From JABMRP01 sp964444795 (GTDB lineage Bacteria > Planctomycetota > Planctomycetia > Pirellulales > Thermoguttaceae), in assembly GCA_964444795.1 (NCBI GenBank), contig CAYUIQ010000018.1, positions 1-57,746 on the forward strand: a stretch of DNA of 57,746 nucleotides, in the 5' to 3' direction. The position numbers and the translations under genes are program-made. Each line of letters starts with the position of its first letter. The stretch's first letter is position 1. The notes beneath the pieces are model-generated. The model searched no databases. It was not told the origin of the DNA and was given only the letters and a program-made list of their open reading frames with translations. This document shows positions 6,309 to 15,570 of the stretch, piece by piece.

Positions 6309-8876
6309 CTAACGCGAGCTAGGTTCTTCGGCCGTAACCGTAAGCCGGGGCGCTTGGGGACTGCTCTTCGAGCCGAACCAGATGTCGTTTCCGCCTTGCC
6401 CAAGCGTAAGCACGGCCGTGTATGTCCCGTTGCCGGTCACCAGCGGTGTGACGTCGATTTCGATCGTTTTCCCTGCACTGACCTGGCCGCTGTTTTCTCC
6501 CACCAACTCCCTGGGAACCGGAGCACTCGATGTTGTCAGGCTCTTTTCGGACCAATTGACATGGGATCCTCGATGTACCTGCAATGTGCCACCACCCGGG
6601 TCACCATTTTCGGTCAGTTGCAGCGTGGCACGGATCACCTTGCCGGGCAGCCCGGTGACCTGGAACTTCAGGTAGCTCACCCGCCGCTTGTGCTCGACCT
6701 TGAGGTGCTGCGTGTTGTGACCGGTGGGCCCTTCCAGGTAGGCATCTTCGCGGGGCGAATAGGTTTTCGTTACCCGGGCCGAGAAGGGCTCGACGGTGAT
6801 CGTCAGCGTGTCGACGGCCGACCGTTCGCCGTCGCTGGCGGAAAGCTTGAGGACGTAGACGCCGGGGCCGCTCAGCGTAGCGGTCGTGAGGGCTTGGCGG
6901 GCATCGTCGAAACGAACCATACGCGGGCCGCTCTGCACGCTCCAACTCGAAATAACCGTCTTCCCGGGTTTGCCGTCGTCGCTTACGGCACCATCGAGTT
7001 TCACGGTGGCGGAATCACCGTCGCGGGGCAGCATCGCGCCGCGGTCCTCTCCGGCGTTGACCGCGGGTGCGTAGTTGCGGTTGGGGTCGGCGGGCCGGAC
7101 CAGAATTGCCCAGTCCTTGTCCGTGTCCTTCGGCGGGCTGCCCAAGGAGCAGACCGAGCCGCCGTGGACCGCGCGAACCGTCCCCATTTGTAATGATCCC
7201 CCGTGTCGCGGGTCGTACCAATGTACTTCGAAGCTGCCCTTGCTCTTGGAGAGATCCAGTTTGGCCGTGCCTCCGTTCTTCAGGTAGACGACGTAGATGT
7301 GGCCGGGCTTGCAGAGACAGTAGTCGTTTTCGCCCGGCGTCAAATCGTCCCGGCAGGACATCTCCCAGACGGGGATCTCGTACTTCTTGAAGAACTCCAG
7401 GGCATAACGACAGTAGTCCCACCAGCGGTCGCGGCTGCGGAAGTCTTCGAGGCTGAGGTCGGAATGGGCGTGTTGGTAGCCGAAATACCACTCGTTGCCC
7501 CAGCCGCCGGCCATCAGCGTGCCCCAGAGGCCGTTCTTTCGGCCGTCCTCGTGCGAGTTGCCCGCGTCGCTGTCGGGGCGAAGCGCATGGGTGGCGTCGC
7601 CCGGCTCGTCACAAGCCACCGCCCAGGACTTGCCCGCCTCGGCCGACTTGTCCAGATAGGTTTTCACGCGCGAGTGTACGTTGGCGAAGTCGGTCTCGTT
7701 GGTCTGCAGTGAGAAGCCGGTCAACTTCGAGCCCTTGCCCAGCAGGTCGTAGTGATTGGCGCCGTTGTGGATGACGATGAGGTGATGGTAGGGATCGTGG
7801 TCGAAGAAGTACTGGGCCCAGGCTTTCTTCTGCTCCGTGCTGGCGTTGTTGATTTCCTCGCCCAGGTTCCAGTTCAGCGCCAGGTGGTGGCCGAATCGGG
7901 CGATCAACTCACGGTAATAGAGTTTTCGCTGGGGGCCTAGGTCGCCACCATCCAACAACAACTCATTTTCGGTCTCCAGGGTCTTGAAGTGGATGAACAT
8001 GCCCAACCGATCGGCGTGCTCCAGGACGATCTCCCACTGATCCAGTCGCGAGACGTCCATCCGGTATCGCTCGCTATAATCCAGGTATGGAAAGACGTTC
8101 TTGTCGTCTCCTTGGATGTTCAGGGGCAGGAAGGAGAAGGCGTTCATCCCTTCGCCGGCCAGGTAGTTGATCGCCCCGATCAGGCCCTTGCCCTTGCCGT
8201 CCTTCCAGGTGGGATCACCCGGTTTCCAGTCCCGCACGTGGGCGCTGAAGCTCTTGATGCGATTGTCGTTTTGTCCGTCATTTTTGAAGTCGCCGTCGAA
8301 GTCCTGGTAGGCGAAAAGGTTTTCCGGTGCGTCGGCGCCTTGCTTCAAGAAGTACTCCCCCGTCTCGGCGAATCGCAGGTAGCGCCCGCCGACGTATTGC
8401 AGACGGCCCTTGCCACGATGGTCGCGGCCGATCTTGTCGGTGGGTTGGATCTCGAACGAGCCGGTCGCACCGTCGCAGAAACCGGCGCTGCTGCCACCAC
8501 CGGTGACCGCGACGTGCCGACCTTTCTTGAAACTGGCCTCGTAGGTCCACCGGCCGGTCTTGTCGGGGCAGAAGTGGATTCGCCAGACGTTGCCGGAGGT
8601 TGCACTCGTGTTGGCGGCGTTGCCGTCGGCGGCGTAGTAGCCCGGCACGATGTAAGTCGACTCGCCGTTGCGGAACGTCGCGTCCAAGCGGTAGTCGGTA
8701 AAAGGGTTGGGCGTGGCCGTTTCACTGGTCTGGGGTCCGGCGAAATCAATCGTCACTTTGTGCCACGTCTTCAACTCCCCAGTAACCTTTCCGGCCTCCG
8801 CGGCACCGGCGACCGGGGCAGTCCACGGCAACAGAAGCAGTACGGAGGTTATCGACCAACTCAGGTTACGTCTCAT
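6309..8876 (-). CDS. Secreted DUF5060 / TIM-barrel glycoside hydrolase with Ig-like and CBM96-type (DNRLRE) modules
   Basis: An 855-aa modular enzyme. The order is a Sec signal peptide (MRRNLSWSITSVLLLLPW...); a DUF5060 beta-sandwich (about 30-130) with FTDYRLDATFRNG and PGYYAADGNAA; a TIM barrel (about 180-520) with candidate catalytic acids in NWNLGEEINN and ACDEPGDATH; a small beta domain resembling the 'putative collagen-binding' module (HIYVVYLKNGGTAKLDL); a PKD/Ig-like domain (PAVNAGEDRG...TLTITVEP); and a C-terminal DNRLRE/CBM96-like carbohydrate-binding domain (AYLEGPTGHNTQHLKVEH...). The start at 8876 has AAGGAG 9 bases upstream. It probably acts outside the cell on a polysaccharide; DUF5060 enzymes are mostly uncharacterised, so the substrate is not assigned. 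Confidence 0.82.
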   Translation of the reverse strand: MRRNLSWSITSVLLLLPWTAPVAGAAEAGKVTGELKTWHKVTIDFAGPQTSETATPNPFTDYRLDATFRNGESTYIVPGYYAADGNAANTSATSGNVWRIHFCPDKTGRWTYEASFKKGRHVAVTGGGSSAGFCDGATGSFEIQPTDKIGRDHRGKGRLQYVGGRYLRFAETGEYFLKQGADAPENLFAYQDFDGDFKNDGQNDNRIKSFSAHVRDWKPGDPTWKDGKGKGLIGAINYLAGEGMNAFSFLPLNIQGDDKNVFPYLDYSERYRMDVSRLDQWEIVLEHADRLGMFIHFKTLETENELLLDGGDLGPQRKLYYRELIARFGHHLALNWNLGEEINNASTEQKKAWAQYFFDHDPYHHLIVIHNGANHYDLLGKGSKLTGFSLQTNETDFANVHSRVKTYLDKSAEAGKSWAVACDEPGDATHALRPDSDAGNSHEDGRKNGLWGTLMAGGWGNEWYFGYQHAHSDLSLEDFRSRDRWWDYCRYALEFFKKYEIPVWEMSCRDDLTPGENDYCLCKPGHIYVVYLKNGGTAKLDLSKSKGSFEVHWYDPRHGGSLQMGTVRAVHGGSVCSLGSPPKDTDKDWAILVRPADPNRNYAPAVNAGEDRGAMLPRDGDSATVKLDGAVSDDGKPGKTVISSWSVQSGPRMVRFDDARQALTTATLSGPGVYVLKLSASDGERSAVDTLTITVEPFSARVTKTYSPREDAYLEGPTGHNTQHLKVEHKRRVSYLKFQVTGLPGKVIRATLQLTENGDPGGGTLQVHRGSHVNWSEKSLTTSSAPVPRELVGENSGQVSAGKTIEIDVTPLVTGNGTYTAVLTLGQGGNDIWFGSKSSPQAPRLTVTAEEPSSR

Positions 8877-9171
8877 GGCAATCGCTCCTTGGGCTTTGGC
8901 AGTTGCGTATCTCAGGATAGTCGGAAGATTCTCGGTCATCAATTATACGGAAATCGGCCAGGCGCTGCACATGCACTCCCGACGACGCGTCGAGTTTTCG
9001 ACGTCGGTCGCGGATGGGTTGTGCGGAATCAAAAGATACAGTGCATTCCCGTCTATTCGGTCAAGAGGAGTGCCGCGATCTGGTTGGAGTCATCCCAAGA
9101 ATCGCAAGGTCGCGCGGAAATACGCAACAATTTGTTTCATGAAATGCTCCTGAATATCGGTTGTCATGTCA
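8877..9171. other. Intergenic stretch, no supported gene
   Basis: Between the DUF5060 gene and the PQQ remnant. The only item of note is a minus-strand ATG at 9140-9138 preceded by AGGAG with good spacing, opening a 16-codon frame (MKQIVAYFRATLRFLG, stop at 9092-9090). It could be a leader peptide or the surviving 5' end of a deleted gene. Nothing else convincing is seen. Confidence 0.3.
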
Positions 9172-10108
9172 CTACTGGTCGCTTGCCACCAGAATCCGCA
9201 CTTGGTCGAGTGTTCCGGGCCGTGTCTTCGGCGCCTCGTCGGGGCCACGGGTCTGAGGCTCGACCTCGCCCTGGAATACGTGATATAATACCGCGTCGAT
9301 CGAGTCGGTTTCGAGACGACCGGCCGGTTCCATTGCCGGGCGAGCGTCCAATGCATGGCGGTCGACGGTCGAGACTTCTCGGCCGCCGGCATCATCTGGC
9401 CCGTCTTCGGGTCCAACCTTCCACGCAGCCCGCGCACCACCAGGCCGGCGTCGTGGACGGCCAGGTATCCGTTGGAGATGACGTTCCAATAATCTTTCCG
9501 CTAGAGTCGCTTGCCCGTGCTGGCGTCGACCCCGTAGAGACAAACACCGTCCAACGGCCAGACACCGCAAGAAAAGCAGATCGTATCGCCGGTCAACACG
9601 GGCCCGCCCGCTACCGGCCAACTCGAAGCGATCCGCTCGTGGTTGATGCATTTGCGGCCACTCGGCGCGCCGTCGAAACGCCAGAGGAGCCTGCCGTCGG
9701 TGGCGCTAAGACAGTAGAGCCTGCCATCGTCGGCACCGAAGTAGACCTTCCCTCGCCAGACGATCGGCGCGAACCGCACCGTGCCCTCGGCATGGAATCG
9801 CCATTTCTGGGCGGCCGTTTCCGTGTCGAGCGCCACCACGGAATCGTTATACTCGCAACCGATGAATATCGTCTTGCCCACGACCGAGGCGTCGTAAGCC
9901 CCGTCGTGCGCGAGCGGCGATCGGGACCGACAACGGCGTTGCGCTTCGGCCAGTGCAATGCCCAACGCAGTTGCAGCGGGTACTGCAGTTGCCCGTCGCT
10001 GATTCCGCTTCGCGCCGGGGCGTGCCGCTGCATGGGCCAATCGGCACCGTACAGCGAAGATGAGAACAACAAGGTAAGTAGTCCGAACAACAGATAGTGA
10101 CGAATCAT
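9172..10108 (-). pseudogene. Decayed secreted PQQ-type beta-propeller protein
   Basis: An ATG at 10108 with AAAGGAGAG upstream opens a signal peptide (MIRHYLLFGLLTLLFSSSLYG) and a typical propeller beginning (ADWPMQRHAPARSGISDGQL). Near 9910-9920 the coding moves to another frame, which continues AHDGAYDASVVGKTIFIGCE and then shows clear PQQ-blade repeats (VVALDTETAAQKWRFHAEG; LYCLSATDGRLLWRFDG). That frame stops at a TAG at 9503-9501 directly after ASTGKRL; the next codons (RKDYWNVISNGYLAVHDAG) still look coding, so TGG to TAG is likely. Further frame changes follow and the 3' limit is uncertain. At under 320 codons it is far shorter than intact homologues, which carry many more blades. No functional product is expected. 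Confidence 0.75.
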
Positions 10109-10198
10109 CGGTCTCTCCTTTCGGACGACAGGATATATCCGGTGTTCTTCAGCGGCAACGCCGCCTGGCCGCGCGCGTGAACGGTCATGCGTTGTTCC

Positions 10199-11560
10199 CT
10201 ATTGCCTCCGGATGACAGCGAAGAAGCCATCTTTGGGGTCTTCCTTGCCGCTGCTGGTGTCGCCCGGCTTTCCTTGGACGGCGTGTGTGACATACATGCC
10301 TTCTGTCATTCCGCTTCCGGCAAAGACGGCGCGGGTTTGGCCACCCGTTGTGCGAACGTCGACCGCGTGAGGGCCGCCGCGGCCGTCGCAGGTGCGAGTG
10401 CAGAGCAGGCGTTGTTTGAGGTCCGGCGACACGACGAGGATGAAACCGCCACCGGTGTAGTCACCCCCGGTCGGGTTGAGGTTCAACGGAAGACCGGAAG
10501 CCGCTCGGCCCACGATATAGACCCGGCCGTCGGCGTCGGCCATGATGTCGCCGTCCTTGGTCGCCGCATAATTGGCACGGCCACTGCTGAGCCGACCGCA
10601 GAACTGTTGCCCGGCCAGGAAATCGCCGGTCGCCGGCTCAAAACGGGCGAAAAAGCACTTGTGTTCGGCCCGGCTGTTGTGAAACTGGTGGTAATGGTCG
10701 CCGCCGGCCAACTCGACCTTGCGCATGATGTCGCGCGGATGATATCGGAACACGTGGTTGCCGCCGGCCACTTGAAACGTCACGTACAGTTTGCCGTCGC
10801 GACCGATCGCGCAACGGTCGCCGCGGCTGTCGGCCATGTTGTTGGTGGGCTTGTTCAGGAAACGGTCGGAATTGCGATCGGTCGACCAGTCGTAGTTGGT
10901 CCACCGGCGCGTTCCGTCATAGGCGTGCCCGTGGATGTAGCAGATTGGCACGGGGTACGTCTTCTTGCCGTCGAAGGCGTGGGCGTTTCGAAATCCGGTC
11001 TGGATGACGGTCTTGGAGTCGCTATCGACGCAGACGTCACAGGTGTACTGTCCGCCGGACGCTTGTCCTAGCGGCTTGCCGGTCGCGTCGAAGATGTGTA
11101 TCCTCCGCTCGACGATGCAGGCAGCGATACCGCTTTGGCCAGCGTCGACGCGAGTGATGTTGCCGGGTGTTGCCGTCCACAACACCTTTGCTCCGTCGGG
11201 CGAGAGCTTGATCAGGCCCTCCGGCCCGGCCGCCAGATAGAGGTTGCCGTCTCCGTCGATGGCAAGATCGTTCAACTGCTCGGCGACACTCACACCCGAG
11301 AGCAACTTCGTGCCGTCGGGTGAAACACGCACCACGCATCCCGCGCCGGTTCCTTTTGCGCCGATCCTTTCACGCACGGCCGGTCCGAAGTTGCCGGCCA
11401 GCACGATCGTGCCATCGGCCCCAATGCAGGCGCCCGTGACTGCGTCATCGAATCCCGCTTCGCCCAAGTAGGATGAAGCGGCAAAGTCGAATTCGTCGGC
11501 CGGTGCGGGGATTGCTGTGGCGAGAGCGAGCAACAGGGCGGGAAGAAGTGTTCTTTGCAT
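10199..11560 (-). CDS. Secreted beta-propeller protein (SBBP/NHL-like)
   Basis: A 453-aa protein with a Sec signal peptide (MQRTLLPALLLALATAIPAPA) and repeated propeller strands such as DDAVTGACIGADGTIVLAG, LNDLAIDGDGNLYLAAG, KLSPDGAKVLW and DIMADADGRVYIVG, which match SBBP/NHL-type blades of about 40-50 residues. No catalytic motif is visible; such proteins usually bind ligands or partners outside the cell. The ATG at 11560 has GGAGACG 6 bases upstream; the frame also opens at 11593 but that would overlap the upstream gene. It starts 22 bases after the heparinase-like gene ends, so they are probably co-transcribed. Confidence 0.7.
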   Translation of the reverse strand: MQRTLLPALLLALATAIPAPADEFDFAASSYLGEAGFDDAVTGACIGADGTIVLAGNFGPAVRERIGAKGTGAGCVVRVSPDGTKLLSGVSVAEQLNDLAIDGDGNLYLAAGPEGLIKLSPDGAKVLWTATPGNITRVDAGQSGIAACIVERRIHIFDATGKPLGQASGGQYTCDVCVDSDSKTVIQTGFRNAHAFDGKKTYPVPICYIHGHAYDGTRRWTNYDWSTDRNSDRFLNKPTNNMADSRGDRCAIGRDGKLYVTFQVAGGNHVFRYHPRDIMRKVELAGGDHYHQFHNSRAEHKCFFARFEPATGDFLAGQQFCGRLSSGRANYAATKDGDIMADADGRVYIVGRAASGLPLNLNPTGGDYTGGGFILVVSPDLKQRLLCTRTCDGRGGPHAVDVRTTGGQTRAVFAGSGMTEGMYVTHAVQGKPGDTSSGKEDPKDGFFAVIRRQ

Positions 11561-11582
11561 GATGGTCGTCTCCGTGCTAGTG

Positions 11583-14393
11583 TCATGGTGCATCGTGAAT
11601 CCGATATCGTCGGGCCCAATCGGGCGCCCAATCGGGCACTTTGGACCGCTGCCGGATGAGCCAATCGGGGATTTCGCCGAAGGGGTATCCGGCGTCGGGA
11701 ACGAACAGGCCGATCTCGCCTTGCGAACGGTCCATGTCGATGTCGCGGCCGGTTAGTTGGGCCACTGCCTTACCGCCGCGACGTACGGTGACGTACGTGG
11801 TCGCATCGTCGTCATCGACGCCGCCGGCGAACGCGATCTCATCGTCGCCCACGCGAACGCCGCCTTCGATCGCTTCCATCTTCGGGGCCTTGCCGCCCGG
11901 GTAGAGGACGGTGATGAACTCGCCCGACTCGCCCGCGACCGTCAGCCGCACGCCCTTGGTGTGCTCCTTCAAGAGAACGCCCCCCTCTCGGTTCTTTCGC
12001 TCGAAGTTCCAGTCGTGCCGGCTCAAGGCAAACTCTGCCGGGTGGGCGCAGAAGAGCGTCAGATTGTCGAACTCGATTGTACTGTCTCGCCGATTACACT
12101 TGTCGGACAGCACATGCAAGCAGTACGTTGCCTTGACTTTCGGACCGACGTGCTGGTCGCGGATAACAAAGTAGTCTTCACCACGATTCTTCAAGCACAC
12201 GATGGTGCGACGGTACTTGAGCCGTGTCTCCAGCGGTTGCTCGGGTAGGTAGACGTCCCAGCCTTCCGGCGGATACTCGGTCGTTACCCGTAGCCGGTTC
12301 GATTCTACCTGTCCGACGGCGATATCCACGTCGCCGGAGGTCTTCAGCGCAATGACCCGTTCGTGGCCGTCCATGTTCGCCCAGGGCAACTGATCGGTGT
12401 GGAAAGCGACCCGGTTGTGCATGTGTTCCTGGCCGGCGCGAGGGCCGTAGCTGCACATGTGGTCGATGGCCACCTGCCGGGCGTTGGCACAATAGTGGAA
12501 CGACAACTGATCGCCGTGGTAATGCCCGCGGTTGGGACCGCTTTTCAACGCCAGGTACGTCTCGTCGGCCGTCGCCGGCTTGTTGCGAAAGACGACGCCG
12601 AAGCCGGGCAACTCCTCGGTCTTGAACTTCTTCACGTCCTCGCGAACACCGTACTCGCTCGCCACGGCGAACACGTCCGGCCCCAGCGGATGCGTATCGC
12701 CGCCGGGATGGCACCGGCGTTGGCCCGGCGCGATCGGTTGCGACAGATGTACCAGAAACGACGCCCCGGCCTTGAATCGGGGCCATCGGGTGGGATCGAA
12801 ACCCAGGTGCTGTTTGCACGCGGGAGCCAACGCAGTCCACGCCTTCATCGCGTGAGCGACATACCCTGGACACTCTTGCCCCGCGCCGCCGGGAAGCGTG
12901 ATCGAGTGATACAGGTCTTCGTGGAACTTCTGCTCGGCCGCCGCGGCCAGTTCCTTGAACCGGGGATGTTTCTTCAACTGCGTCGTCATCGCCACGGGAC
13001 CACGGATGAAGTCGGTGAAAAAGTTGGGATTCTCGCTCGACCAGTAGTTCCAATACGAACCGTAGCAATCGGCGTCGAGCAACACCTGCACCAGCGTGAG
13101 CGTTTCGAGATTACCCTGTTTGCCGATGTTGCGCACGGCGTTCTTGCCAAACCCTCGCATCGGCCCGGTCGGATTCATGCCGCCGTCGAAGAAGTCCTTG
13201 CCGGAGAACTTACCCAGCCGCGGTGGATTCTTGCCGTCCCCGAGCAGTTTGTCCAGGCCCGGCCAGTCGAGGATGTAACTGTGGTGCAGTTTGTCGAGCG
13301 GCTCGAAGGCATGAGCACGGACGTACGACTTGGCCCCCCCGTCGGCGAACTGGTCGGCCGGCCCGGCCACGAGAAACCAGTAACGTCGTCCTTTCCAGGT
13401 CGGACATCGCAGCCCGGCATAGTCGGCCGACTGTTTCACGCGGGCTTCGATCATGTTGCTGTGCGGCCAATGCCACTTGCCGGCGCGACAGACCAGCGCT
13501 CCGACAGCGTCGCGACCGTCGTGACAGGCGAAGAACCAGCCCTCGTCGTACGCTTGCGTCCAGCGAGGCATCAGGTTGAGCAGCTTGTCGCCCATCCGCG
13601 TCTGACCCACCTTGAGCGTATCGGGTGGCCAGGTGCCGAAGTCCGCTCTCTCGAAGCCGCCGCTATGGGGGATGCAGATCGCGCGGCGCGGCTTCCAGAG
13701 GGCCGCCGCGTCGAATTCCCAGTAGTCGCCTCGATCCATCTCGTGCGACTCCTCGATCACCGCGTGTTGCTTGCCGGGCAACACGGTGACGTCGACGACG
13801 GCAAAGGCAGGGACGTTATCGTCGAGGCCCGCGTTGCCCTCGAATTCGTACTTTAGGCGGACCTTCGCGAAGATCGGCCCCGCGCCAAGCACTTCGGTGG
13901 AGAGCCTTCTGAGCTTTCGCTCCGTTTGCCAGAAACCGTTGCCGACCCATTTGCCGCCGGTGCCGCGAACCGCGACGATCGGCGATGGGATGCGGTCGCC
14001 GCCGGCCGATGTGGGGGTCTTCACGGCAAAGGAACCGCTGGAAAGTTCCGCGGTGTCGCCGGACTTCTTCAGGGAAACAAGTGACTTGCCGCTTTTGGGA
14101 CGGCCGCGACTGACGGTGTACTCGATCGCCTGATCCTCGGCCAGCGACGCGACGACGTACATCCACTTGCGGCCTTCATACTCGCCGATCTGGCCGAGAA
14201 CTTCCTTCCCGTCCGCTTTGACGACATATTCACCCTGCCGGGCGGAAGCCGGCAAGTTGACTTTCAACCGCACGACTTCGTTTTCGTACGCCTTGCCGGT
14301 CGGGTTGGTAAGCGTCCATGATTGGGCGACCGCGGTGGTGGGCAGCGCGGCGATGCAAACAATCAGTACGAATACGGGGGTCTGTCGAAACAT
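11583..14393 (-). CDS. Secreted heparinase II/III-like polysaccharide lyase
   Basis: A 936-aa protein with a signal peptide (MFRQTPVFVLIVCIAALPTTAVA). The N-terminal third is a long beta-rich domain (RLKVNLPASARQGEYVVKAD...), followed by an alpha-helical toroid and a C-terminal beta-sandwich. The segment NRGHYHGDQLSFHYCANAR carries H624-Y-H626-G-D628, the signature of heparinase II/III-type lyases (general H-x-H-x-D-x-LSF), and the later RVAFHTDQLPWANMDGHE corresponds to the family's 'HNtv-vDg' strand. These enzymes beta-eliminate uronate-containing chains such as heparin, alginate or related acidic polymers; the substrate here is open. A strong AGGAG ribosome site precedes ATG 14393. It is followed closely by the propeller gene and preceded by the first alpha/beta hydrolase. 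Confidence 0.78.
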   Translation of the reverse strand: MFRQTPVFVLIVCIAALPTTAVAQSWTLTNPTGKAYENEVVRLKVNLPASARQGEYVVKADGKEVLGQIGEYEGRKWMYVVASLAEDQAIEYTVSRGRPKSGKSLVSLKKSGDTAELSSGSFAVKTPTSAGGDRIPSPIVAVRGTGGKWVGNGFWQTERKLRRLSTEVLGAGPIFAKVRLKYEFEGNAGLDDNVPAFAVVDVTVLPGKQHAVIEESHEMDRGDYWEFDAAALWKPRRAICIPHSGGFERADFGTWPPDTLKVGQTRMGDKLLNLMPRWTQAYDEGWFFACHDGRDAVGALVCRAGKWHWPHSNMIEARVKQSADYAGLRCPTWKGRRYWFLVAGPADQFADGGAKSYVRAHAFEPLDKLHHSYILDWPGLDKLLGDGKNPPRLGKFSGKDFFDGGMNPTGPMRGFGKNAVRNIGKQGNLETLTLVQVLLDADCYGSYWNYWSSENPNFFTDFIRGPVAMTTQLKKHPRFKELAAAAEQKFHEDLYHSITLPGGAGQECPGYVAHAMKAWTALAPACKQHLGFDPTRWPRFKAGASFLVHLSQPIAPGQRRCHPGGDTHPLGPDVFAVASEYGVREDVKKFKTEELPGFGVVFRNKPATADETYLALKSGPNRGHYHGDQLSFHYCANARQVAIDHMCSYGPRAGQEHMHNRVAFHTDQLPWANMDGHERVIALKTSGDVDIAVGQVESNRLRVTTEYPPEGWDVYLPEQPLETRLKYRRTIVCLKNRGEDYFVIRDQHVGPKVKATYCLHVLSDKCNRRDSTIEFDNLTLFCAHPAEFALSRHDWNFERKNREGGVLLKEHTKGVRLTVAGESGEFITVLYPGGKAPKMEAIEGGVRVGDDEIAFAGGVDDDDATTYVTVRRGGKAVAQLTGRDIDMDRSQGEIGLFVPDAGYPFGEIPDWLIRQRSKVPDWAPDWARRYRIHDAP

Positions 14394-14440
14394 CTTCGGT
14401 TCTCCTTCATTGCCCCGAAGGGCCTTGTCCTGACGGAATT

Positions 14441-15532
14441 TCAGCGACCCTTCACGGTTCGGTCGTCACCTGGCGCGGGACGCTTGTCTTCCTCGATCGC
14501 TGGATCCGGTTCGGTGAACTTGTCTTTGTGGTAGTTGCGCACGACACGGGCCATCTCCTCGTCGAAATGCCAGAAGGCCAAGCCTTTGTCGCCGGGGTAC
14601 TCGTCGTGGGCGGCCGGCTCGTGCCGGGGGTCCTTCACATTCGAATCGGTCAGCCAGCCGCTTGCCACGTCGATCGCCGGGCATTTGATCGGGCTCGATC
14701 CGCCGGGCGAATCTTGCGGTAGGCGACATTTGCAGGCTTTGTGAATGAACATTGCGCAAAGCCGCGTCAGGTCGTCCGACCAATCCGTGTGGTCGCCGCC
14801 AGCGTGGACCACCAGACTCATCAAATGCTCGGGAGCCTGACGCCGCCGGGCGAGCATCTGTTTGCGAATCATCACCCATTGCGTTTGCCGGCCGTACTCC
14901 TGGCGGATGCCGCCCTCGGGACCGTGCTCCTCGAACTCGCCGTTGATGGCCAGGAACGGTACGCCCCGGAGCGAATCGCGCCCGGGATAATGGATGCCGT
15001 GGTGCATGTTCCCGCTCTTGATGTGGATCACCCCCAGCACGCGGTCTGGCTGCCAATAGGCCAGATTGCGGCAGAAGATTCCGCCGGTCGAGTGCCCGAT
15101 GGTCAGCCAGGGTACGCGCCGAACTTCCGGATGGCCGGATTTCTTGGCCAATTCGTCGAGGCTCTTCAGGAACCGCCGATCGCAATCTCCTTTGTCGCCG
15201 TAGGGAAAGAACGGATTGGGGCCCGGCTCGAAATACAGGATACCCAACGCTTCCTGGGTCGCCGCCTTGCGAATGATCGGGCTGGTGACCAAATGCTTCT
15301 CCAGAAGCGTCTTCTCGGCAACGATCAAACCTCGCATCTCCTTGGTTCCCGGCGGGATCCAGAGGTTGCCGATTGCCGGCCCCCTGGGTTTGCCCTTGCG
15401 CGGTGGCCGAGGTATCTCCACCGTGTGGTGCCAGTGTTTCGGGTTGACGTCCGCTCTTGCACCGAGCGATGACAACACGATGGCGACAATCGTGAAAACG
15501 CGCGTGATAAGTTTAGGAAGGGCGTTTGCCAT
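14441..15532 (-). CDS. Secreted alpha/beta hydrolase, paralogue 1 of 3 (esterase-like)
   Basis: A 363-aa protein with a signal peptide (MANALPKLITRVFTIVAIVLSSLGARA). The nucleophile elbow is TIGHSTGG, an acidic loop follows in AINGEFEEHGPEGG, and a histidine lies in VVHAGGDHTDW, giving a plausible Ser-acid-His triad. The end of the protein (CRLPQDSP...AIDVASGWLTDSNV, then GDKGLAFWHFDEEMARVVRNY) is shared with the genes at 17611-19386 and 19414-21012, which shows a local duplicated family. An export signal and placement among lyases suggest a carbohydrate or lignocellulose esterase (de-acylation or glucuronoyl ester cleavage); this is inference. Ribosome site AAAGGGAC precedes the ATG. Confidence 0.7.
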   Translation of the reverse strand: MANALPKLITRVFTIVAIVLSSLGARADVNPKHWHHTVEIPRPPRKGKPRGPAIGNLWIPPGTKEMRGLIVAEKTLLEKHLVTSPIIRKAATQEALGILYFEPGPNPFFPYGDKGDCDRRFLKSLDELAKKSGHPEVRRVPWLTIGHSTGGIFCRNLAYWQPDRVLGVIHIKSGNMHHGIHYPGRDSLRGVPFLAINGEFEEHGPEGGIRQEYGRQTQWVMIRKQMLARRRQAPEHLMSLVVHAGGDHTDWSDDLTRLCAMFIHKACKCRLPQDSPGGSSPIKCPAIDVASGWLTDSNVKDPRHEPAAHDEYPGDKGLAFWHFDEEMARVVRNYHKDKFTEPDPAIEEDKRPAPGDDRTVKGR

Positions 15533-15570
15533 ACGATTGGTCCCTTTCTCTTCATATGGAGTGCATTCTC

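Noticed and set aside
7989..10097. 702-codon plus-strand open frame across the DUF5060 gene and PQQ remnant.
   Set aside because: It is antisense to clear secreted proteins, with no signal peptide, start site or domain.
12363..13856. 497-codon plus-strand open frame inside the heparinase-like gene.
   Set aside because: Antisense shadow in high-GC coding sequence; real gene has catalytic motif and a ribosome site.
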